This document shows positions 44,358-50,772 of a DNA stretch of 50,772 bases, piece by piece. The stretch covers positions 1-50,772 of the forward strand of contig NZ_FNWV01000011.1 of NCBI RefSeq assembly GCF_900108555.1, written 5' to 3'. The translations under genes were made by a program, and so were the position numbers. Within the stretch, counting starts at the first letter, position 1, and each line of letters begins with the position of its first letter. The notes below the pieces were generated by a model. The model worked only from the letters and a program-made list of their open reading frames with translations, searched no databases and was not told the DNA's origin. The DNA comes from Ruminococcus flavefaciens (GTDB lineage Bacteria; Bacillota; Clostridia; Oscillospirales; Ruminococcaceae).

Positions 44358-44461
44358 TATAGCCTTTAGCCATTAGCCGAAAGAGTTCGCTTACGCTCAC
44401 ATTATTTAAATTATTCGCCGAAGGCGATACATTTGCTAACAGCTAAGGGCTAACGGCTATA
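44358..44461. repeat. Imperfect 104-base inverted repeat with TTAGCC units
   Basis: The left arm TATAGCCTTTAGCCATTAGC (from 44358) and the complement of the right arm, TATAGCCGTTAGCCCTTAGC (from 44461), differ at two of 20 bases. Inside is TTCGCCGAAGGCGA, a hairpin akin to that at 42831. It lies in the gene-free stretch 44142-44559, between the promoters of the VanY-type and binding-protein genes. Nothing else is seen there. Confidence 0.75.
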
Positions 44462-44474
44462 TTTTTGTGCCGCC

Positions 44475-44503
44475 TTGACAGTTTGGCTGTGAACGAGTAT
44501 AAT
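44475..44503 (+). promoter_or_regulatory. Promoter of solute-binding lipoprotein gene
   Basis: TTGACA (44475-44480) and TATAAT (44498-44503) are 17 bases apart, both perfect matches to consensus. Confidence 0.88.
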
Positions 44504-44559
44504 ATAGAATGGTTCATACCGCATAAAACTAAGATAGCGGTCATGAAAGGAGTAATCAC

Positions 44560-45951
44560 ATGAAAAATTCAAAACGGCTGATCGCGGCTATACTTGCCGT
44601 TACAGCTGTAATGTCAGCTGCCGTTTCATGCAGCAAAAAGAAGGACGGCAATAAAAAGGAAAAAACTACAGAAGCTCAGACTACTACGGAAACAGCTGCT
44701 TCATCTGATGAGCCCGATGAGTCACTGGAGATATACTGGCTCTCAGACTATGACCTCAACCCGGGTGAAGCCGAGGAAAAGGCTGTGGCACTTTCACTGT
44801 TTGAGGACGTTTACGGCGGAAAGGTAACATACCTCCCCACAACTGCCGAGGACAAGTACAACGAGCTTGCTTCACAGATAAACGCAGGTGCGGCAGTAGA
44901 TATGTTCCCATACGATGCAAGTGTATTCCCTGACGGCGTAATGAGAGATCAGTTCGACGCTCTTGACCCATACTATGAGGAACTGGGCATGAACGAAAGC
45001 GGTCTCTGGGACGAGATGTCGAGCGTTATAGATATGTTCGCATACAAGGGACAGCACTACGTTGTACCATATTCAATTTCCGACCCGTTCCTGCTGACCT
45101 ACAGCAGAAAGCTCATGCAGTCGGAGGGTATCGAGGATCCCCGCAAGCTCTGGCAGGAAGGCAAATGGGACTGGAACGCAATGAAGTCCATGATGGAAAA
45201 ATTCAAAGCCAATAATCCCGATGCTTACAGATGCGGTATAAACGGCTGGTACGGACAGGCTGCCTTTGCGTCTACAGGTCACAGAGTAGTGGAGTTTGAC
45301 GGCAACGGACTGAAAAACAATATGTACGACCCCGATATAGCAAGCGCAGTAAGTCTGACCAATGATATACTGCTCAACGGCTGGTACAGCACATACTGGC
45401 GCGATACATTCCCTACTGATCTCAATACACTGTTCTACGCTTCAACAGACTGGACTCTGCCGTTATCCAATGCGGCAAATCCCGAGGCTGACCTTATGAT
45501 AGTGCCTTTCCCGAAAGAGCCGAACGCAGACAAAAACTACATCTCCTGCAATTTCGACGCACGTATGCTGGTAAAAAACTCTGATAAGGGCAAAGCAGTT
45601 GCAACTTATATAAAGTGCGAACGCCTTGCAGCTTCAGATGAAAAGATGAAAAAAGCCGCTAAGGAAAAGGCTACCACCGTTGTAAAGCATCAGTCTGGTG
45701 CTTACAAGAGCTTCATCACCGAGGAGCAGTATGACGCGCTTATGGAATATACCGACCTCTCAAAAATGACCCCTGTTTTCGACTACGGATACGGCATGGG
45801 CGAGACTATGACAGGCTACGGAATATATACCAACGAAACAAGAGGCGTTATGTACCGCCTTACCGATACCGAAGTCGGAAAGGACTGGGAAGCTCTCAAA
45901 AATACATTCTCCCCCGTCATCGACGAGCAGATAGCACAATACAACAAGTAA
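44560..45951 (+). CDS. Extracellular sugar-binding lipoprotein (ABC type)
   Basis: The protein has 463 residues. Lipobox: SAAVSCSKK with Cys near 24, then an Lys/Thr linker. The body fits solute-binding family 1: NELASQINAGAAVDMFPYDA, GQHYVVPYSISDPFLLTYSRKL, and TDWTLPLSNAANPEADLMIVPFPKE. These proteins deliver oligosaccharides to permeases, but none is encoded in the window, so it is an orphan or works with remote genes. Cellodextrins are a likely ligand from context. Confidence 0.88.
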   Translation: MKNSKRLIAAILAVTAVMSAAVSCSKKKDGNKKEKTTEAQTTTETAASSDEPDESLEIYWLSDYDLNPGEAEEKAVALSLFEDVYGGKVTYLPTTAEDKYNELASQINAGAAVDMFPYDASVFPDGVMRDQFDALDPYYEELGMNESGLWDEMSSVIDMFAYKGQHYVVPYSISDPFLLTYSRKLMQSEGIEDPRKLWQEGKWDWNAMKSMMEKFKANNPDAYRCGINGWYGQAAFASTGHRVVEFDGNGLKNNMYDPDIASAVSLTNDILLNGWYSTYWRDTFPTDLNTLFYASTDWTLPLSNAANPEADLMIVPFPKEPNADKNYISCNFDARMLVKNSDKGKAVATYIKCERLAASDEKMKKAAKEKATTVVKHQSGAYKSFITEEQYDALMEYTDLSKMTPVFDYGYGMGETMTGYGIYTNETRGVMYRLTDTEVGKDWEALKNTFSPVIDEQIAQYNK

Positions 45952-45971
45952 TAGCAATATAACGATATTTG

Positions 45972-46000
45972 AGTCCCTGATTTTCTCAGGGACTTCTTTT
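45972..46000 (+). terminator. Terminator of the binding-protein gene
   Basis: AGTCCCTGA/TCAGGGACT with a five-base loop is followed by TCTTTT. Confidence 0.85.
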
Positions 46001-46141
46001 ATAATAGTATATACATGATATCTTATTTTTATGATAGTAAAATCCCACAATAAGCAAACAGCTTTTTTATCGAATTCTCCAAAGTTGCCGCTATTTATGC
46101 AAATTTACACAAATTGTTCACAAAACCAATAACAAAAATGT

Positions 46142-46147
46142 TATAAT
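46142..46147 (+). promoter_or_regulatory. Probable -10 box of first GH9 gene
   Basis: TATAAT lies 58 bases before the ATG. No -35 box at 16-18 bases was seen, so an activator may be needed; that is inference. Confidence 0.45.
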
Positions 46148-46204
46148 AGTAGTGAGGAAGTATGTCTTATTTAAAAGACGTATTTATGAGAGGAGTTTTT
46201 AACA

Positions 46205-48961
46205 ATGAAGAATTTAAAGAAGTTATCCAAAAGGCTGACTGCTGCGGCAGCATCGGCTGTCATGGCTCTGACCTCCCTTGGAGTGTCCGTGCCTTCCGTA
46301 GCAAGTGCCGAGGATAAAGACTACTACAAAGCTCTGGCAATGTCGCTGTATATGTATGATGCGAATGCCTGCGGAAAGGGAATTTCCGACGGTCCGCTCA
46401 CATGGAGAGGCGACTGCCACACCTACGACAGCAGCTGCGCTGTAGGAACTCTCGACGGCTCTGCAAAATCCGTCGTTGACCCTGACGGCGACGGAAAAGT
46501 TGACCTTTCGGGCGGCTTCCACGACGCAGGTGACCACATCAAGTTCAACCTCACTATCGGTTTCGGTATATCGAGCCTTGCACTCTCGGATTACCTTAAC
46601 CCGGGAGTATACGAAAAGGCTGGCTGCAAAGACCACCTTATATACGAGCTGAAATGGGGCTCTGATTATCTTATGAAAACAACATTCCTCGACAGCTCGG
46701 GAAATGTTGCTGCTATCGCACACGTTGTCGCAGGCGGCAACGACCACGATTTCTGGGGACCGCCTGAGACTCAGACATATGAAAGACCTGCTTACTGGCT
46801 GACAGCAGGCAATAACAATTCCGCTGTATGCGGAGAAATGGCTGCTGCTCTGGCAGGTACTGCTTACGTTGTGAAGGAGTCCGACCCCGATTATGCTGCA
46901 AAATGCTTGAAATACGCAAAGGCTATATATGAGTTCGGCAAGAAAAACGTTGGAAACAACACCAGCGGTCTATCCCCATTCTACGACACCGAAGCTCAGT
47001 ATCAGGACGAAGAAGCATGGGCCAACGCATGGCTCTGGATAAACGATGCAGCAGACAAGCCTACCCGTGTCCCCAAGGACGCAAACTACGGCGACAATCA
47101 ATACGACGGCTGGATATACTGCTGGAACAAGGTATGGCAGGGATATTCGGCTCTTATGTATAAAGCTACAGGTGAACAGGCTTTCGCTGACGAGCTTCAG
47201 GTAGAGCTCAAAAAGCAGGGCGACCTTACAGTAGGCACTTACAACGCTGACGGCTGGGGTGCTTCACGTTACAACTGCGCTAAGCAGATGGACGCTCTCA
47301 TTCTTGCAAATGGCGATCCCGAGGTAAGTTACGCAAAGGCTGCAAAGTATCAGATGGACCACATCCTCGGTGACAATAGCTTAGGCTATAGTTTCCTCCT
47401 CGGATACGGCGACAAGTGGCCTGTACATATACACCACCGTGCAGCTAACCCCGGCACGGACAGCACAGGTGCTTCAGGAAATCCTTCCGCTAAGTACACA
47501 GCTTACGGTCTCCTCGTAGGCGGTGACGACAAGAGCGGCTATCAGGATCAGACAGACAAGTACCAGTACACAGAGGGTGCTCTCGATTACAACGGCTGTT
47601 TCGCTATCGCCTGCGCAGGTATCGCAAACCTCTACGGCGGCGATGCAGCTTCAATGCCTGCACTTGCAAAGAGCGTGAGCGAAATAAATGCTGACTTCAA
47701 GTTTGGTAACAGCTCCGCAGTAAATACTGAGCTTGTTGTTACTCCCGATAAGAGCGAATATGCAGTCGGTGACGCTATCAAGATCCATGTCGAGAATGTC
47801 CTCGGACCAACGCTCACAGTAAGCGGTTCTTCAAGCCTCGCAATAGATGGTGTTGACACTGCTGCACACACAGCAGATATTGTGGGAACAGCTCCAAACA
47901 ATACAGGCGATCTTAAATTGGTGATCTCGTCAAACGGAAGCACAGCGCAGTCCAAGACTATCACATTAAAGATCGTACCTGCCGCAACTACCACAGCAAC
48001 TACCACCGCTGTTACTACAACAGTAACAACAGCGGACGTTACTCTTACGAATTTTGACAGCCAGAAGTTTGACAGCGTGGATACATATCCAACAAAGACC
48101 GTTTACAATACAGGTGACAGCTTCCAGCCCGAGGATATCAAGATAAACGTCATCACACGTTATTCTGCTGTACACGCATCAGGCAAGGTAACTTATATCG
48201 ACAAAAAGGAAACTATCACTTATGGCGTCAGACCTGAGTCGGTAACTCTCGTAAACGCAAACGGACAGGAGTTCAAGGCTACCGAAATGAGCACTATCCC
48301 CGCAGGCAAATACACCGCAAAATATCGCGGCGGTGTCATAGGTACAAATCTTGAGCTTTACGATGTTGAATTTGATTACGAGATAACAATTGTCGGAAAC
48401 AGCGTAACTACTACCACAGCTACAACATCTGTAGTCACAACTCCGACAACAGGCTTAAACGGCTCTGATTTTGAACTGAGCATAAACCGCGATAAGCTTT
48501 ATATCGGCGAGACTGCTACACTTTCCTTCTCCAAGGGCGCAAACCTTATCCCCTTTGGCAACTTCGACTACGACAAAAATATCATCTCAATGGAGAAGAA
48601 TGCGGATAATACATTCACTATCAAGGCTCTGAGATCAGGCGATACAAAGCTTACTTTCACAGCTCCTACAGGTCAGAGCAAGTACCTCTGGATAGCTGTA
48701 CAGATATATGTTGACCCGGGCGATGCAAACTGTGACGGTCAGGTTGACCTTGCAGACGTTGTACTCATAATGCAGGCTCTGGCTAATCCGAATAAATACG
48801 GCGAAAACGGTTCAGACCCGACGCATATCACAGAAACAGGTATGGCAAATGCCGATGTTGACACTTCATCAGAAGGCATAACCGTCAACGATGCTATGGT
48901 ATTACAGCTTTACTTGCTCCACAGCATTGAGAAGATACCTTGTTTCTACACAGGAAAATAA
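46205..48961 (+). CDS. Cellulosomal GH9 endoglucanase with Ig-like domains and dockerin
   Basis: The protein has 918 residues. The signal peptide (about 1-35) is followed by the GH9 domain (about 38-480). FHDAGDH holds the base and nucleophile-water Asp107/Asp110, HHRAANPG holds His411, and Glu457 in YTEGALDYN is the acid. An Ig-like domain (about 508-591), a Thr linker, a second beta domain (about 612-730), another Thr linker, and a Big-like domain (about 752-838) follow. The dockerin (839-911) has DANCDGQVDLADVVLIMQ and a second loop, ADVDTSSEGITVNDAMVLQL. It is secreted and docked to a cohesin scaffold. Confidence 0.93.
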   Translation: MKNLKKLSKRLTAAAASAVMALTSLGVSVPSVASAEDKDYYKALAMSLYMYDANACGKGISDGPLTWRGDCHTYDSSCAVGTLDGSAKSVVDPDGDGKVDLSGGFHDAGDHIKFNLTIGFGISSLALSDYLNPGVYEKAGCKDHLIYELKWGSDYLMKTTFLDSSGNVAAIAHVVAGGNDHDFWGPPETQTYERPAYWLTAGNNNSAVCGEMAAALAGTAYVVKESDPDYAAKCLKYAKAIYEFGKKNVGNNTSGLSPFYDTEAQYQDEEAWANAWLWINDAADKPTRVPKDANYGDNQYDGWIYCWNKVWQGYSALMYKATGEQAFADELQVELKKQGDLTVGTYNADGWGASRYNCAKQMDALILANGDPEVSYAKAAKYQMDHILGDNSLGYSFLLGYGDKWPVHIHHRAANPGTDSTGASGNPSAKYTAYGLLVGGDDKSGYQDQTDKYQYTEGALDYNGCFAIACAGIANLYGGDAASMPALAKSVSEINADFKFGNSSAVNTELVVTPDKSEYAVGDAIKIHVENVLGPTLTVSGSSSLAIDGVDTAAHTADIVGTAPNNTGDLKLVISSNGSTAQSKTITLKIVPAATTTATTTAVTTTVTTADVTLTNFDSQKFDSVDTYPTKTVYNTGDSFQPEDIKINVITRYSAVHASGKVTYIDKKETITYGVRPESVTLVNANGQEFKATEMSTIPAGKYTAKYRGGVIGTNLELYDVEFDYEITIVGNSVTTTTATTSVVTTPTTGLNGSDFELSINRDKLYIGETATLSFSKGANLIPFGNFDYDKNIISMEKNADNTFTIKALRSGDTKLTFTAPTGQSKYLWIAVQIYVDPGDANCDGQVDLADVVLIMQALANPNKYGENGSDPTHITETGMANADVDTSSEGITVNDAMVLQLYLLHSIEKIPCFYTGK

Positions 48962-48974
48962 AATACCAATTTCG

Positions 48975-49008
48975 GGAGCAGGATATCGCTATCCTGCTCC
49001 TTTCTTTT
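48975..49008 (+). terminator. Terminator of first GH9 gene
   Basis: GGAGCAGGATA/TATCCTGCTCC with a TCGC loop is followed by TTTCTTTT. Confidence 0.9.
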
Positions 49009-49125
49009 GTCCACCTGCAAACACATATTTTCATCGTGATAATGACCAATCGGAGTGTGCATTTTTTGCGCACTATGCCGAATTTGACCATAATTAGCGC
49101 GTTTTAATCATATTGTAATAGTTTT

Positions 49126-49168
49126 GTTACTGATTTGTAACTACTTTTGCGAATAAACCCTGTATAAT
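49126..49168 (+). promoter_or_regulatory. Probable promoter region of second GH9 gene
   Basis: TATAAT at 49163-49168 is 50 bases before the ATG. No good -35 box is seen. GTTAC-TGATTT-GTAAC (49126-49141) is a short inverted repeat upstream that could bind a regulator. Confidence is low. Confidence 0.4.
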
Positions 49169-49217
49169 GTTCTATGAGACATATTATAGGCAAAACTTTA
49201 GAAAGAAGTGTGATAAT

Positions 49218-50772
49218 ATGCATAAACTAAATAGGTTTAAATCTGCATTGATCGGCGGAGCTGTAGCTCTCACTTCACTGGCTGCCCCATTCTCTTCGAT
49301 GGTTGCTCCCTCTCTCACAGCAACAGCGGCAGACGGTGATAACTACGCTAAGCTTCTCCAGTACTCCCTCTATCTTTATGACGCAAATATGTGCGGCAAC
49401 AACTCAGACTGCGGTCTCTCATGGAGAGGTAACTGCCATACAAACGATGTCGTTCCCGGCGGTTTCCACGATGCCGGCGACCACGTAATGTTCGGTCAGC
49501 CTCAGGGTTACGCAGCTTCTACACTCGGTTGGTCATACTACGAATTCAAGGACGCATACGAAGCTACAGGACAGGGTGCTCATCTTAAAGTTATAACAGA
49601 CAAATTCGCTAAATTCTTCCGTGACGCTACAGAGCTCAACGGAAATACAGTATCAAGAGTTCTCATTGAAAAAGGTGAAGGTAACACAGACCACGCTTAC
49701 TGGGGACCACCTGAGACACAGGGCGACAGAGGACGTATGCTCTGGACAACAGGCGGTGCAGCTAACGTTACTGCTGAATACGCAGCAGCTCTTGCAGCTA
49801 ACTACGTAAACTTCGGCAACGCTGACGACCTCAAGTACGCTAAGGCTCTTTACGAGTTCTCAAAGAAGGATACAGGCTACTATTCAGCAGGTACTTTCTA
49901 TGATGCACACTGGACAGGTTCATCTGACGAAATGGCTTGGGCAGCAGGCTGGCTGTACCTTGCTACAAAGGATCAGAGCTACCTCAACGACCTGAAGAAC
50001 TGTCCTACAGCTTATTCAGTACACTCTTGGGAAAGCGTTCAGCTCGGTGCTGCTATCCTCAAGGGCGAGATCACAGGCGACTGGGGCAGCGCAGCAGAGC
50101 TCGGCAAGTTCCAGGGCAACAACTACTACTTCGCTAACGAGTGGGGCAGCGCAAGACACAACGCAACAGCTCAGCTCTGTTCTCTCGTAGCTGCTAAGTA
50201 CAATAAGGCAGACTCCTCATGGGCTAAGGGACAGATGCAGTACCTCACAGGTGACAAGGCTTTCGCTAACGGACAGTCACACTGTCTCGTTGTAGGCTTC
50301 AAGTCTAATTCTTCAAAGAATCCTCATCACAGAGCTGCTTCTCCTGATGCAGACGCAGGCAAGCAGAATGACGGAATCCAGAACAAGTACCTCCTTATAG
50401 GTGCTCTCTGCGGCGGTCCTTTAGATGCTAACGGAACATATCAGGATATCCGTTCAGACTATCAGGGCAATGAGGTCGCTATCGACTATAACGCAGGTCT
50501 CGTTGGTGCAGCAGCAGGTCTTTACCACTTCTATAAGACAGGTTCTGTAGACACAACTATCACAGGTGTTTCAAAGATCTACCCGGCAGGCGGTTCAACA
50601 ATTACACCTTCTGTAACAACTACAACTCAGAATAATCCTTCTGTAGTTACAACTACAACAAAGACAAACCCAAGCGGTCCTTCAACACCTTCAGGCGACG
50701 GTTATACTCTCAAGGCTAACAAGAAGGTTACTTACAGCAGCCTTGGCGAAGACGAGAGAATGATCGGCTTTG
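49218..50772 (+). CDS. GH9 endoglucanase, 3' end beyond window
   Basis: ATG at 49218 opens a frame that continues past the window end, so 518 residues are visible. The signal peptide spans about 1-38. The GH9 domain from about 42 has FHDAGDHVMF (Asp85/Asp88), WGPPETQGDRG, PHHRAASP (His371) and Glu419 in GNEVAIDYNAG. After about 445 comes a TTT linker, then the start of another domain (DGYTLKANKKVTYSSLG). A C-terminal dockerin is expected by family but not seen. The ribosome-binding site (AGAAAGAAG) is weak for such an abundant enzyme. Confidence 0.92.
   Translation, partial: MHKLNRFKSALIGGAVALTSLAAPFSSMVAPSLTATAADGDNYAKLLQYSLYLYDANMCGNNSDCGLSWRGNCHTNDVVPGGFHDAGDHVMFGQPQGYAASTLGWSYYEFKDAYEATGQGAHLKVITDKFAKFFRDATELNGNTVSRVLIEKGEGNTDHAYWGPPETQGDRGRMLWTTGGAANVTAEYAAALAANYVNFGNADDLKYAKALYEFSKKDTGYYSAGTFYDAHWTGSSDEMAWAAGWLYLATKDQSYLNDLKNCPTAYSVHSWESVQLGAAILKGEITGDWGSAAELGKFQGNNYYFANEWGSARHNATAQLCSLVAAKYNKADSSWAKGQMQYLTGDKAFANGQSHCLVVGFKSNSSKNPHHRAASPDADAGKQNDGIQNKYLLIGALCGGPLDANGTYQDIRSDYQGNEVAIDYNAGLVGAAAGLYHFYKTGSVDTTITGVSKIYPAGGSTITPSVTTTTQNNPSVVTTTTKTNPSGPSTPSGDGYTLKANKKVTYSSLGEDERMIGF

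Noticed and set aside
48891..49097. Small frame after the first GH9 gene
   Set aside because: It crosses the end of the GH9 gene and its terminator; no start signal.

Overview
The window looks like chromosomal DNA of a cellulosome-forming rumen or gut Ruminococcus, most like R. flavefaciens. This is inferred from gene content, not from a marker gene. The evidence is a GH94 cellobiose phosphorylase, two secreted GH9 endoglucanases, four dockerin or Ca-loop-like modules (one in the form GDANCDGQVDLADVVLIMQ), Thr-rich linkers, clostridial-type acc/fab genes, and a ferredoxin-dependent 2-oxoacid oxidoreductase. No rRNA, prophage, transposase or CRISPR array is visible.

Layout. 1-320 is an array of short palindromes ending in CCCCTACA. 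321-2934 holds cellobiose phosphorylase with its terminator and promoter. 2998-5028 is a self-contained operon of four paralogous small membrane proteins plus a 67-residue XRE regulator, behind a consensus promoter ringed by three GTGATA-N4-TATCAC palindromes. 5041-8049 holds an aldose epimerase, a membrane protein and citrate synthase. 8121-10231 is a divergent pair, a zinc-ribbon protein and a TPM-domain protein. 10254-10486 is a second palindrome array. 10492-13129 is a four-subunit 2-oxoacid:ferredoxin oxidoreductase operon. 13257-16008 has a P-loop ATPase and an ECF sigma factor with a membrane-spanning partner. 16142-26284 is a long fatty-acid operon (fabH, fabK, a DUF4177-like gene, fabG, fabF, accB, two paralogous membrane proteins, fabZ, accC, accD, accA, acpP). 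It diverges from fabD across a shared promoter region containing a perfect inverted repeat. 26409-32385 is a plus-strand run (fabD, aroE, acetyltransferase, esterase-like lipoprotein, aroK, amidohydrolase, LRR-dockerin protein), followed by guaB and an AT-rich dockerin protein. 34918-38988 has three lipoproteins and typA. 39056-40913 has three YcxB-like membrane genes, one broken by a single-base frameshift. 40994-41492 is a Pro-Thr-Tyr tRNA operon. 41596-44237 has a small acidic membrane protein, rsmE and a VanY-type carboxypeptidase. 44475-50772 has an orphan sugar-binding lipoprotein and two GH9 cellulases, the last cut by the window end.

How it fits together. The GH9 enzymes release cellodextrins, the binding protein may capture them, and cellobiose phosphorylase with the mutarotase would feed glucose 1-phosphate and glucose inward. 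The ferredoxin-linked oxidoreductase could run reductively to make 2-oxoacids from branched-chain acyl-CoAs, a known trait of rumen cellulolytic bacteria. Start codons were re-chosen from ribosome-binding sites, and several genes start with TTG or GTG. Twelve promoters could be read by eye, and all have a 17-base spacer.
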